Shown here piece after piece: positions 16,128-25,062 of a stretch of DNA of 64,000 nucleotides. Each line of letters opens with the position of its first letter. Positions within the stretch are counted from its first letter, which is position 1. The position numbers and the translations under genes were made by a program. The stretch comes from Ga0077536 sp943370145 (GTDB lineage: Bacteria > Pseudomonadota > Gammaproteobacteria > Ga0077536): NCBI GenBank assembly GCA_943370145.1, contig CALRPY020000020.1, positions 1 to 64,000 on the forward strand. The letters run 5' to 3'. Below the pieces are notes generated by a model. It did not search any database, was not told the origin of the DNA, and saw only the letters and a program-made list of their open reading frames with translations.

Positions 16128-16820
16128 TTGAGAATAGCACTACTGGAAGACGACCCGGACCAGGCACTGCTTTACATGGAGTGGCTCAAGGCGGCCGGAC
16201 ACACCTGCGAGCACTTCAAGTCCGGCAAGCTGTTCGTCAGGAACATCAAGCGCGACAGCTACGACGCCCTGGTGCTCGACTGGATGATTCCCGACATGGA
16301 CGGCTACGAAGTCCTCGGCTGGGTGCGCCAGAATTTCGATTGGCCCATCCCGGTGGTGTTCGTCACCGCCAAGGACGACGAGGACGACATCGTGCGTGCG
16401 CTCGAGCAGGGGGCTGACGACTACATCGTCAAGCCGGCCAAGCAGCGCGAGCTGGTGGCTCGCATCTCCGCCGTCGCCCGCCGCGTCGCGCCGGTCGACG
16501 AAGCGCTGTCCGTCATCGACTTTGAGCCGTTTCACGTCGACCTCGCCAACCACGAGGTACGCAAGGCGGGTCAACGCATCGACGTCACCCAGAAGGAATA
16601 TGAACTCATCGTGTTCCTGTTCCGGAACATGGGGCGGGTGCTGTCGCGCGCGCACATCCTGGAAAGCGTCTGGGGCCGCAACCCGGACATCAACACGCGC
16701 ACCGTCGACACTCACGTCAGCCGCATCCGCACCAAACTCGCGCTGGCGCCGGACATGGGCTGGAAACTGTCCTCGATCTACCAGCACGGTTACCGCCTGG
16801 AGCGCATCACGCCGACGTGA
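16128..16820 (+). CDS. OmpR/PhoB-type response regulator (orphan)
   Basis: A 230-residue two-domain regulator. The receiver domain (about 1-118) has the acidic pocket LLEDDPD, the phospho-acceptor Asp in VLDWMIPDMDGYE and the conserved Lys in DYIVKPAKQ. The winged-helix DNA-binding domain (about 135-228) contains VTQKEYELIVFL and NTRTVDTHVSRIRTKL. I choose the TTG at 16128 because AAGGGAG lies 7 bases upstream. An upstream TTG at 16104 has no such site. No histidine kinase is adjacent, so the partner is encoded elsewhere. The bulky residues after the phospho-Asp (WMIPDMDG) are slightly unusual. Confidence 0.92.
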   Translation: MRIALLEDDPDQALLYMEWLKAAGHTCEHFKSGKLFVRNIKRDSYDALVLDWMIPDMDGYEVLGWVRQNFDWPIPVVFVTAKDDEDDIVRALEQGADDYIVKPAKQRELVARISAVARRVAPVDEALSVIDFEPFHVDLANHEVRKAGQRIDVTQKEYELIVFLFRNMGRVLSRAHILESVWGRNPDINTRTVDTHVSRIRTKLALAPDMGWKLSSIYQHGYRLERITPT

Positions 16821-16875
16821 GCCCGCGGGCCGGATGGCCCACCGTGACCCAGGCCGCCGGCACGCTGCGCGAGCC

Positions 16876-16905
16876 TTGGGCTGAGCAGCGCCAATGAGCT
16901 AGAAT
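16876..16905 (+). promoter_or_regulatory. Sigma-70-type promoter for ispG
   Basis: TTGGGC at 16876-16881, an 18-base spacer and TAGAAT at 16900-16905. The start would be near 16912, giving a leader of about 57 bases before the ispG ATG. The -10 has one mismatch to consensus and the -35 is weaker. Confidence 0.45.
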
Positions 16906-16968
16906 TCGGCCGGTCCGACGGACTGAATTCCCCTCCATTCATAGCGTTATCACCCGGATCGCCCCCCA

Positions 16969-18231
16969 ATGAGCAGCTTCACAATTTCCAATCGCCGGTC
17001 CAGCGTCGGTGTACGCGTCGGCTCCATCACGATCGGCGGCGGTCATCCGGTGGTCGTGCAATCGATGACCAACACCGACACGGCGGACGCCGCGGGCACC
17101 GCAAAGCAGGTCCAGCAGCTCGCGGCGGCTGGCTCGGAGCTGGTCCGCATCACGGTCAATACCGAAGAGGCCGCGGCCGCGGTGCCACGGATTCGCGACA
17201 TGCTCGACGCAGTCGGCTGCCGCGTGCCGCTGATCGGCGATTTCCACTACAACGGTCACCAGCTGCTGACGAAATACCCGGCCTGCGCCGAGGCGCTCGG
17301 CAAGTACCGCATCAATCCCGGCAACGTCGGCTTCGGGCGCAAGCGCGATGCCCAGTTCGCGACGATGATCGAAGTCGCGCTGAAGTACGACAAGCCGATC
17401 CGCATCGGCGTCAACTGGGGCAGCCTCGATCCTGCGCTGGTCGCGCAGATGATGGACGAGAACGCGCGCTCGCCGCAGCCACGGAGCGCGGCCGAGGTGA
17501 CCAGGGAAGCCCTGATCCAGTCCGCGCTGATCAGCGCGGCGAAGGCCGAGGAACTCGGCATGCACCGTGACCGCATCGTGCTGAGCTGCAAGGTCAGCGG
17601 CGTGCAGGACCTCATCGCCGTCTACGGCGATCTCGCGGGCCGCTGCGACTATGCGCTGCACCTGGGCCTGACCGAGGCGGGCATGGGCTCCAAGGGCATC
17701 GTCGCCTCGACCGCGGGCATGGGGGTGCTGCTCTTCCAGGGCGTCGGCGACACCATTCGCGTATCACTGACCCCCGAACCGGGCGGCGACCGGGCGAAGG
17801 AGGTCGTCGTTGCCCAGGAAATCCTGCAGACGATGGGCATTCGCTCCTTCACGCCGCTGGTGACCGCGTGCCCGGGCTGCGGACGCACCACGAGCACCGT
17901 GTTCCAGGAGCTCGCGGAAGACATCCAGGCGTACGTGCGCACGCAGATGCCGATCTGGCGCGAAACCTACCCCGGCGTCGAGGACATGACGCTCGCGGTG
18001 ATGGGCTGCGTGGTGAATGGTCCCGGCGAGAGCAAACACGCCAACATCGGCATCAGCCTGCCCGGCACCGGCGAAGCGCCCTCCGCGCCCGTGTTCGTCG
18101 ACGGCGAGAAATACACCACGCTGCGCGGCGAGAACATCGGCGCGGAATTCAAGGCGCTGCTGAACGAGTACGTCGTGACGCACTACGGACCGGACAGGCG
18201 TCCGATGACCGTGGCCCGCAGTGCCGACTGA
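16969..18231 (+). CDS. ispG: 4-hydroxy-3-methylbut-2-enyl diphosphate synthase (IspG/GcpE)
   Basis: A 420-residue enzyme of the methylerythritol phosphate pathway that reductively opens MEcPP to HMBPP. The N-terminal TIM barrel starts with the VVVQSMTNTDTAD signature. The C-terminal 4Fe-4S domain has CPGCGRTT and MGCVVNGPGES supplying the three cysteines, with the glutamate fourth ligand downstream. It is longer than E. coli IspG (372), like other long gammaproteobacterial forms with an insert before the iron-sulfur domain. It needs flavodoxin or ferredoxin electrons. Confidence 0.97.
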   Translation: MSSFTISNRRSSVGVRVGSITIGGGHPVVVQSMTNTDTADAAGTAKQVQQLAAAGSELVRITVNTEEAAAAVPRIRDMLDAVGCRVPLIGDFHYNGHQLLTKYPACAEALGKYRINPGNVGFGRKRDAQFATMIEVALKYDKPIRIGVNWGSLDPALVAQMMDENARSPQPRSAAEVTREALIQSALISAAKAEELGMHRDRIVLSCKVSGVQDLIAVYGDLAGRCDYALHLGLTEAGMGSKGIVASTAGMGVLLFQGVGDTIRVSLTPEPGGDRAKEVVVAQEILQTMGIRSFTPLVTACPGCGRTTSTVFQELAEDIQAYVRTQMPIWRETYPGVEDMTLAVMGCVVNGPGESKHANIGISLPGTGEAPSAPVFVDGEKYTTLRGENIGAEFKALLNEYVVTHYGPDRRPMTVARSAD

Positions 18232-18317
18232 GCAGGCACCGATGACGCCCGCCGCGCCCCGCCCGTGGCGCGGCCCCCGCCCTGCGCAGACGCTTTTCCA
18301 GCATCAAGCCTAGCCAA

Positions 18318-19688
18318 GTGAAAATCCACATCCTGGGCATCTGCGGGACGTTCATGGCGGGCCTCGCGCAGCTGGCGCGCGAAGCCGGTCACACCGTGGC
18401 CGGCTGCGACAGCAATGTCTATCCGCCGATGAGCGATTTCCTCCGCGACGCCGGCATCCTTGTGCACGAAGGCTGGGATCCGTCGACCCTGGACCCGGCG
18501 CCGGACCTGGTCGTCATCGGCAATGCGCTGAGCCGCGGCAATCCCATGGTCGAGGCCGTGCTGGATCGCGCACTGCCGTACACCTCCGGCGCGCAGTGGG
18601 TCGCCGAGCACATCCTGCGCGACCGCCTGGTGATCGCGGTGGCCGGCACCCACGGCAAGACGACCACCAGCAGCATGGCCGCCTGGATCCTCGAGCGCGC
18701 CGGGCTCGAGCCCGGCTTCCTGATCGGCGGTATCCCGAACGACTTCGGCGTGCCGGCCCGCCTCGGACGCGGACGGTGCTTCGTCATCGAGGCCGACGAG
18801 TACGACACGGCGTTTTTCGACAAGCGGTCGAAATTCGTGCACTACCGGCCGGAGATCGCGCTGCTGAACAATCTCGAGTACGACCACGCGGACATCTTTC
18901 CGGACCTCGCCGCCATCCAGACGCAGTTCCATCACCTGCTGCGCACGGTGCCGCCGCGCGGCACCGTGGTGTGGAACGGCGACGACGCGAATCTCGCGGC
19001 GGTGCTCGCGCGCGGCTGCTGGAGCCGCCAGCTTCGGTTCGGTACGGGCGCGACCGACTGGCGCCTGGCACGTCATGATGACGGCGGGTTTGCGCTGGTT
19101 GCCGGCGACGGGCCGGCGCTTGCGCTGCGGGTGGCGCTGCCGGGCGAGCACAATGCGCTCAACGCGGTCGGTGCGCTGGCCGCCTGCGCCATCGCGGGCG
19201 CGGACGTGAAGGCAGGACTGGACGCACTGGCATGTTTCGGCGGCGTCCGGCGACGGATGGAACTGCGGGGGATCGTCGAGGGCATTGCGGTCTACGACGA
19301 CTTCGCCCACCACCCGACCGCGGTCGCCGCGACCATTGCCGCCCTGCGCGGACGGGCCGGCAACGGCCGGCTGATCGCGGTGCTCGAACCGCGCTCGAAC
19401 ACCATGCGGGCCGGCGTCCATCGCGAGGAACTGGCCCATTCGCTGGCCCGCGCCGATCTCGTCTACCTGTACGACCCACCCAACCTCACCTGGGATCTGC
19501 GCGGCGCGACCGCCTCGCTCGGCGATCGCCGCCAGCTGCTGCCATCGGTCGCGGCACTGGTCGATGCGCTGTGCGCCGAGGCGCGACCGGGCGATCACGT
19601 GCTCATCATGAGCAATGGCGGTTTCGAGCAGATTCATGGCCGACTCCTCGCCGCCCTCGGTGCCCGTTTCGGAAACCGCCAGCAGTGA
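18318..19688 (+). CDS. mpl: UDP-N-acetylmuramate:L-Ala-gamma-D-Glu-meso-Dap ligase
   Basis: A 456-residue Mur ligase (E. coli Mpl 457). It joins recycled murein tripeptide to UDP-MurNAc, so it belongs to peptidoglycan recycling. The N-terminal nucleotide fold begins IHILGICGTFMAG, the ATP loop is GTHGKTTTSSM, and EADEYDTAFFDKRSKF and NNLEYDHADIF carry Mg and substrate residues. The C-terminal domain has VYDDFAHHPTAVAAT. The start is GTG at 18318. The stop overlaps the GTG of the LON-domain gene. Confidence 0.96.
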   Translation: MKIHILGICGTFMAGLAQLAREAGHTVAGCDSNVYPPMSDFLRDAGILVHEGWDPSTLDPAPDLVVIGNALSRGNPMVEAVLDRALPYTSGAQWVAEHILRDRLVIAVAGTHGKTTTSSMAAWILERAGLEPGFLIGGIPNDFGVPARLGRGRCFVIEADEYDTAFFDKRSKFVHYRPEIALLNNLEYDHADIFPDLAAIQTQFHHLLRTVPPRGTVVWNGDDANLAAVLARGCWSRQLRFGTGATDWRLARHDDGGFALVAGDGPALALRVALPGEHNALNAVGALAACAIAGADVKAGLDALACFGGVRRRMELRGIVEGIAVYDDFAHHPTAVAATIAALRGRAGNGRLIAVLEPRSNTMRAGVHREELAHSLARADLVYLYDPPNLTWDLRGATASLGDRRQLLPSVAALVDALCAEARPGDHVLIMSNGGFEQIHGRLLAALGARFGNRQQ

Positions 19689-20278
19689 GCATCGAGCTGC
19701 CGCTCTTTCCGCTGCGTACGGTGCTGTTTCCGGGCGGGCTTCTGCCGCTGCGGATTTTCGAACCCCGCTATGTCGGTCTCGTGCGCGACTGCATGCGCAA
19801 CGGGCACGGTTTCGGCGTGACGCCGATCCGCCAGGGCGGCGAGGCGGGCGCGCCGGCCGAACCTCACGAGGTCGGCACGGTCGCCGAGATCGTGGATTTC
19901 GATCAGGGGCAGGACGGTCTGCTGCACATTGCGTGCAGGGGCGCGTACCGGTTCCAGCTGCGCGATCACGTCGTCACGCGCGAAGGTCTGCTGGTCGGGC
20001 GTATCGAACCCGTCGAAGATGAACCACCGACACCCTTGCCGGAAAAAAATAGACAGTTGAAGACGGTACTTCAGAAAGTCCTTGAGCTTGAATCCGCATC
20101 CATTGGACAAGTCGTAGCCGTTCCGACGGACAGCGCCGGAATCGTCTATCGATTGATGGAACGCCTGCCGGTTCCGTGGCCGCTCAAGCTCGAAATCCTG
20201 GCGACGGCGAGCACTGCAAAACAGCTTGAAATCTGCAGTTACGCGCTCGAGCAGATGCTGCAAAAGCAGGCCAACTGA
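19685..20278 (+). CDS. LON peptidase substrate-binding-domain protein
   Basis: A 197-residue protein made only of the Lon N-terminal (LON/PUA-like) domain: ELPLFPLRTVLFPGGLLPLRIFEPRY is the hallmark opening. The ATPase and protease parts of Lon are absent, as in the stand-alone family YcaM/PA-type LON proteins. The start is the GTG at 19685, which overlaps the mpl stop (GTGA), so translation is coupled. The role is unknown; such proteins are thought to bind unfolded substrates. Two short AT-richer stretches (about 20035-20110) contrast with neighbours. Confidence 0.88.
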   Translation: MSIELPLFPLRTVLFPGGLLPLRIFEPRYVGLVRDCMRNGHGFGVTPIRQGGEAGAPAEPHEVGTVAEIVDFDQGQDGLLHIACRGAYRFQLRDHVVTREGLLVGRIEPVEDEPPTPLPEKNRQLKTVLQKVLELESASIGQVVAVPTDSAGIVYRLMERLPVPWPLKLEILATASTAKQLEICSYALEQMLQKQAN

Positions 20279-20302
20279 CACACCTTCGGAATTACCGCAC
20301 GA

Positions 20303-20326
20303 GCGCATCGATTAAGGTTGATGCGC
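20303..20326 (+). other. Stem-loop upstream of lptD
   Basis: GCGCATC at 20303-20309 pairs with GATGCGC at 20320-20326, and an outer CACACC (20279-20284) can pair with GGTGTG (20334-20339). The element follows the LON-domain stop codon and could end that transcript or shape the lptD leader. No T-tract follows directly, so the role is uncertain. Confidence 0.35.
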
Positions 20327-20381
20327 GTTCGGCGGTGTGCGATTTTACCCGCACGCTGGATTGCCCCCGGCAGGCGGGCCA

Positions 20382-22622
20382 ATGTTCCGAATAATAATTT
20401 CCCTACTCACGCTCTCAGTCCTCAGCGCCCCGGTTTCCGCCGTCAACGAACGTTCGGCGGACGAATACTGGTGGCTGTGTCCCGTGGATCGCAGTCTGCC
20501 CTTCCGGCCGGAGTTCAGCAGCGACGAACTCGTTCCCGGCAGCACGGAAGTGCGCGCGGAGTCCTCCCGCGTGGTCGAGCAGGGCGTGACCGAATTCAGC
20601 GGCGATGTGGAACTCGTGAAGGAACGCCAGGCACTGCGCGCCGACGACGTGCTCTACGATCAGCCCGGCGACTCGCTGACCGCGTTCGGCCAGGCCCACA
20701 TCTGGGACTCGTCGCTGCTGTGGTCCGGCTACCGCGCGATCTTCAACATGGGCAACGACAGCCACCGCCTCGAGCGCGGCAAGTACTGGCTGCTGGGCCG
20801 CCAGGGCCGCGGCTCGGCGGAACTCATCCGTACGAACAACCGCTCCCAGGTTTCGCGCCTCGAGTCGGTCGAGTACACGACCTGCCCGGTGAATGCCGAG
20901 ACCTGGAAATTCTCGGCATCCAAGATCAAGCTCGACCATGCGGCGGAACGTGGCTATGCGACGAACGCGGTGCTGAAGGTTCACGAACTACCGGTCTTCT
21001 ACATTCCGTACATCAGCTTTCCATTGAGCGACAAGCGCAAGTCGGGCCTGCTGACCCCCACCATCGGCACGTCCAATGAGCGGGGTTTCGACACCGAGGT
21101 CCCCTACTACATCGACATCGCGCCAAACCAGGACGCCACGGTCGCGCCGCGTTACATTTCTGAACGCGGCCTGATGATGAAGGGCGAATACCGCTACATG
21201 GGAGAAGCGTTCGGCAACGTGTTCGAGAGCGAACTCGACGTCGAATACCTGCCGGGAGACGAGCTCGCGAACAACGACGACCGCAACTCGGTGCGCTTCG
21301 AGCACGAGCAGCGTTTCGGCGAACTGCAACGCGGCTACCTGTATGCGCTGATGCAGAACGTGTCGGACGCGCGGTACTTCGAGGACTTCGGCGGCAACCT
21401 CAGCATCACCAGCCAGCGCTTTCTCGACCGCCGCGTCCAGGCCCAGTACATCGGCAACAGTTACCAGGCCTACGGGATGGTGCAGGCCTACCAGAACATC
21501 GACGATTCAATTCCGGACGTCTTCGGTCCGTATCGCCGCCTGCCTTACCTGATGGCGCAGACCGTGCTGCCGCAGCGCCATCTCCAGCCGCATTTCTACG
21601 GGCTGTCCGAGTTGACGTATTTCGATCGGGACGACAGCGTGACGGGCGGCCGTGTCGATCTGCAGCCCACGCTCTCCGTGCCATTCATCAAGCCATGGGC
21701 ATACGTGAGGCCTGCACTGGGCCTGCGCCAGACGAACTACCTGCTGACCAACTCGGAGCAATTCGACAGTTCGATCTCCCGGTCGGTCCCGATCATCAGC
21801 ACCGACGCCCAGTTTTTCCTGGAAAGGCGGTTCAAGGCTTTCGACACGCGGCTGATGCAGACACTGGAACCACGCGCCTACTACGTGCTGGTGCCGAAGG
21901 TCGGACAGTCCGACATCCCGGTTTTCGACACCGGCCTGTATGACTTCACGTTCATGCAGATGTTCTACGAGAACAGGTTTTCAGGTCGCGACCGCTGGGG
22001 CGATACGAACCAGCTCGCGCTGGCCCTGACTTCGCGTTACCTCAGCCTGGAATCGGGACGCGAACTGCTGCGCACGAGCGCGGGCCAGATCTACTACTTC
22101 CGCGATCAGGAGGTTGCTCTGCCGGGCCAGGACGTGATGGACGACAGCACGTCGGAATTCATCGGCGAAGTCGCGATAAGTCCCACCGAGTCCTGGTCGG
22201 CGCGCGCCACCGTCCAGTGGGACCCCCACGAGAACCAGACCGAGAAGTCGGCCTTTGCGGTGCGCTACGCGCCGCCCGACGGCACGGTGCTGAACGCCGC
22301 CTATCGCCTGCGCCGCGCGGTGACCGATGTCGAACAGACCGACGTCTCCTGGCGCGTGCCGCTGACCGAGAGCCTGAGCATGGTCGGGCGCTGGAACTAC
22401 TCGCTGCCGGAGCAGCAGTCCCTCGAAATCGTCGGCGGGCTCGAGTTCGAGAGCTGCTGCTGGGGCCTGCGTCTCCTGAGCCGCCGGTTCATCCGCAATG
22501 CGCAAGGCGAATTCGACAATGCGGTCATCATGCAGATCGAATTCAAGGGACTGGGCGGCTTCGGCAGTTCGGCGGCTTCATTCCTGCGGAAGAATATTCC
22601 GGGTTACGAGCCGATTTTCTGA
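20382..22622 (+). CDS. lptD: LPS-assembly protein LptD (outer membrane)
   Basis: A 746-residue outer-membrane protein that with LptE inserts lipopolysaccharide into the outer leaflet. A signal peptide (about 1-20, ending SAPVSA) starts at the ATG of MFRIII; the longer in-frame start at 20337 would spoil it. The N-terminal OstA/LptA-like jelly-roll (about 60-190) includes ADDVLYDQPGD. Conserved cysteines are visible in WLCPVD, TTCPVN and ESCCWG, matching the inter-domain disulfides of LptD. The C-terminal beta-barrel fills the rest and ends with a Phe. surA, pdxA and rsmA follow as in E. coli. Confidence 0.96.
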   Translation: MFRIIISLLTLSVLSAPVSAVNERSADEYWWLCPVDRSLPFRPEFSSDELVPGSTEVRAESSRVVEQGVTEFSGDVELVKERQALRADDVLYDQPGDSLTAFGQAHIWDSSLLWSGYRAIFNMGNDSHRLERGKYWLLGRQGRGSAELIRTNNRSQVSRLESVEYTTCPVNAETWKFSASKIKLDHAAERGYATNAVLKVHELPVFYIPYISFPLSDKRKSGLLTPTIGTSNERGFDTEVPYYIDIAPNQDATVAPRYISERGLMMKGEYRYMGEAFGNVFESELDVEYLPGDELANNDDRNSVRFEHEQRFGELQRGYLYALMQNVSDARYFEDFGGNLSITSQRFLDRRVQAQYIGNSYQAYGMVQAYQNIDDSIPDVFGPYRRLPYLMAQTVLPQRHLQPHFYGLSELTYFDRDDSVTGGRVDLQPTLSVPFIKPWAYVRPALGLRQTNYLLTNSEQFDSSISRSVPIISTDAQFFLERRFKAFDTRLMQTLEPRAYYVLVPKVGQSDIPVFDTGLYDFTFMQMFYENRFSGRDRWGDTNQLALALTSRYLSLESGRELLRTSAGQIYYFRDQEVALPGQDVMDDSTSEFIGEVAISPTESWSARATVQWDPHENQTEKSAFAVRYAPPDGTVLNAAYRLRRAVTDVEQTDVSWRVPLTESLSMVGRWNYSLPEQQSLEIVGGLEFESCCWGLRLLSRRFIRNAQGEFDNAVIMQIEFKGLGGFGSSAASFLRKNIPGYEPIF

Positions 22623-22635
22623 GTCCCCCTGACCA

Positions 22636-22660
22636 CGGCGGGTGGCGTTTCTGCCCGCCG
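22636..22660 (+). terminator. GC-rich hairpin between lptD and surA
   Basis: CGGCGGG at 22636-22642 pairs with CCCGCCG at 22654-22660 across an 11-base loop. The following sequence includes TTTAAGTTAAAAT at 22669-22681, which may instead be a -10-like element (TAAAAT at 22676-22681) for surA. It may act as an attenuator rather than a full terminator. Confidence 0.35.
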
Positions 22661-22766
22661 GCCGGCAGTTTAAGTTAAAATCCCCCATTCAAGGGCAGGA
22701 CAGCCCCAGATCCCGGCCCCGAGACGGGGTCCCGGCAAAGACACAGGGTCCTCGTACCGGAACTCG

Positions 22767-24065
22767 ATGCACAAGTTTACAGCGACATTGAAGCCCATCT
22801 TGCTGCTCGCCTGCCTGCTTTCCGCGGGCCAGGCGGCAAGCGCCCAGGAACTCGACCGCATCATCGCCATCGTCGACGACGACGTGGTCATGCAGAGTGA
22901 ACTCGAACAGCAGGTGGACCGCATGCGGGGAGAACTGCGTCGCCAGGGCACCGAGCCTCCGCCGATTTCCGTGCTCCGCCGGCAGGTCCTGGAACGACTC
23001 GTTCTCCAGAAGATCCAGCTGCAGCTTGCGGAGCGCACCGGCGTCGAGGTGACCGAGGAGTCGCTCGATCGCGCCATCGACGACATCGCGAAGAAGAACC
23101 AGCTGTCCTCCGACCAGTTTCGCGAAATCCTCGCGTCGGAAGGCTACGACTACAACGTCTTCCGCATGGACATCAAGCAGGAGATCCTGGTGGCCCGGCT
23201 GCGCCGCGAGGAGGTGGACAAGCGCGTGCAGGTGAGCGAGCGCGAGATCGACAACTACCTGCTGAACGAGCAGGGCGGCGCGGACAATGAAGGGGAATAC
23301 GACGTCGCCCACATCCTGATCTCGATTCCTTCCGGCGCCACCGACGCGGAGCGTGAACAGGCCCGCAGTCGCGCCGATGAGGCCTATGCCCGCGTGAGCG
23401 CCGGCGAGGACTTCAGCAACGTCGCGGTGGCGATGTCGGACGCCCAGGACGCCCTCGACGGTGGCAGCCTCGGCTGGCGATCCCTGAACCAGATCCCGTC
23501 GCTCTTCAGCGACATCGTGCGGAACTACGAAGCAGGCCAGGTCAGTGAGATCATCACGAGCCCGAGCGGCTACCACATCGTGAAGCTGAAGGGTAAGCGC
23601 ACGGGCGCAACGGTGATGCTCGAGCAGACCAAATGCCGGCACATCCTGATCTCCCCCAGCGAACTGCTGTCAGAAAAGGAAGCGCTGACGCGGATCCAGA
23701 AGCTGCGTCTGCGCCTCGAGAACGGCGACGACTTCGGGACGGTTGCGCAGACCAATTCCGACGATCGCGGCTCGGCGCTCCAGGGTGGCGACCTCGGCTG
23801 GGTCAGCCCCGGCCAGATGGTGCCCGAGTTCGAGGAAGTGATGCTCGAGACGCCGGTCGGCCAGATCAGCCAGCCGTTCCGCAGCGAATTTGGCTGGCAC
23901 ATCCTGCAAGTGCTCGAGAAGCGGAATTACGACGGCACGGACGAGGTCCGGCGCGCAAAGGCCCGGGAAGCAATCATGCAGCGCAAGCGCGAGGAGGCTT
24001 ACCAGGACTGGCTGCGGCGCCTGCGGGATGAGGCCTATGTCGAGTTCCGCACCGGCGAGGAGTGA
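22767..24065 (+). CDS. surA: Periplasmic chaperone / peptidyl-prolyl isomerase SurA
   Basis: A 432-residue protein (E. coli 428). A signal peptide (about 1-26, ending in QAASAQE) precedes the N-terminal chaperone region with RIIAIVDDDVVMQSEL. Two parvulin (PpiC) domains lie at about 180-275 and 290-385; each has the HILIS opening and the GGSLGW / GGDLGW motif. It delivers outer-membrane proteins, LptD among them, to the Bam complex. The last 29 bases overlap the start of pdxA in a different frame. Confidence 0.97.
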   Translation: MHKFTATLKPILLLACLLSAGQAASAQELDRIIAIVDDDVVMQSELEQQVDRMRGELRRQGTEPPPISVLRRQVLERLVLQKIQLQLAERTGVEVTEESLDRAIDDIAKKNQLSSDQFREILASEGYDYNVFRMDIKQEILVARLRREEVDKRVQVSEREIDNYLLNEQGGADNEGEYDVAHILISIPSGATDAEREQARSRADEAYARVSAGEDFSNVAVAMSDAQDALDGGSLGWRSLNQIPSLFSDIVRNYEAGQVSEIITSPSGYHIVKLKGKRTGATVMLEQTKCRHILISPSELLSEKEALTRIQKLRLRLENGDDFGTVAQTNSDDRGSALQGGDLGWVSPGQMVPEFEEVMLETPVGQISQPFRSEFGWHILQVLEKRNYDGTDEVRRAKAREAIMQRKREEAYQDWLRRLRDEAYVEFRTGEE

Positions 24066-25062
24066 CCCGCGTCCCGTCATCGCGGTCACGCCGGGCGAGC
24101 CGGCCGGGATCGGTCCTGACCTTGCGGTGATGCTGGCGCAACACGACGCCAACGCGCGCCTTGTGTTCATCGCCGACCCCGTCCTGCTCGCCGCCCGCGC
24201 AAGCGCGCTGGGGCTACCGCTGCGCACGGTCGCGTTCGCGCCCGGACAACCCCCACCCGCTGGCGCCGTCGAAGTGCTGACGTGCCGCCTGCGCGCAGAC
24301 GTGGGCGCAGGCAGGCTCGACACGGCCAACGCCCCCTACGTGCTCGAATGCCTGGATCACGCCGCGCGAGGCTGTCTGGACGATACCTTCGACGCCATGC
24401 TGACCGGCCCGGTGCACAAGGGCATCATCAACGACGCTCTAATTCCGTTTACCGGCCACACCGAATACCTCGCGGAAGCGGCCGGCGGCGGCCGTCGCCC
24501 GGTAATGATGCTCGCGGCGGGCTCCTTGCGAGTCGCGCTGGTGACCACCCACGTGGCGCTGCGCGAGGTTCCCGACCTCGTCACGAGGCCAGCGCTTCAT
24601 TACACGCTGCGCACCGTCTCCGACGCGCTGGTCACGCAATTCGGCCTGACCGCCCCACGCATCGCGGTGTGCGGGCTGAACCCGCATGCGGGCGAAAACG
24701 GCCACATGGGGCGCGAGGAAATCGACACCATCGAACCCGTACTCGCCGAGTGCCGGTCAGTCGGCATGGATGTCAGGGGGCCGCTGCCTGCCGATACGGC
24801 ATTCACGCCGGACAGGCTGCGCGAAGTCGACGCCATCGTCGCCATGTACCACGACCAGGGCCTCACCGCCCTCAAGGCGCTGGGCTTCGGACAGGCGGTC
24901 AACATCACGCTGGGTCTGCCGTTCATCAGGACCTCGGTTGATCACGGCACCGCGCTCGACCTGGCCGGCACCGGGCGGGCCAATCCGGAGAGCCTGCAGG
25001 CGGCGCTGGCGCTTGCCATCCAGCTCGCCGCCAATCGCCGTGGCCGGGCCACGCGCGCATGA
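24037..25062 (+). CDS. pdxA: 4-hydroxythreonine-4-phosphate dehydrogenase
   Basis: A 341-residue NAD-dependent enzyme of pyridoxal phosphate synthesis. Diagnostic residues: VTPGEPAGIGPDL, TGPVHKGIIND, HTEYLAE, TTHVALREV and MYHDQGLTALK (metal histidines), and FIRTSVDHGTALDLAGTG. The ATG at 24037 (MSSSAPA) lies within the 3' end of surA, 9 bases after another in-frame ATG at 24028. Either start means translational coupling to surA. The stop overlaps the rsmA start (ATGA). Confidence 0.96.
   Translation: MSSSAPARSDPRPVIAVTPGEPAGIGPDLAVMLAQHDANARLVFIADPVLLAARASALGLPLRTVAFAPGQPPPAGAVEVLTCRLRADVGAGRLDTANAPYVLECLDHAARGCLDDTFDAMLTGPVHKGIINDALIPFTGHTEYLAEAAGGGRRPVMMLAAGSLRVALVTTHVALREVPDLVTRPALHYTLRTVSDALVTQFGLTAPRIAVCGLNPHAGENGHMGREEIDTIEPVLAECRSVGMDVRGPLPADTAFTPDRLREVDAIVAMYHDQGLTALKALGFGQAVNITLGLPFIRTSVDHGTALDLAGTGRANPESLQAALALAIQLAANRRGRATRA

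Noticed and set aside
20337..20381. Longer lptD start
   Set aside because: It would put RFYPHAGLPPAGGP before a perfect signal peptide that starts at 20382.
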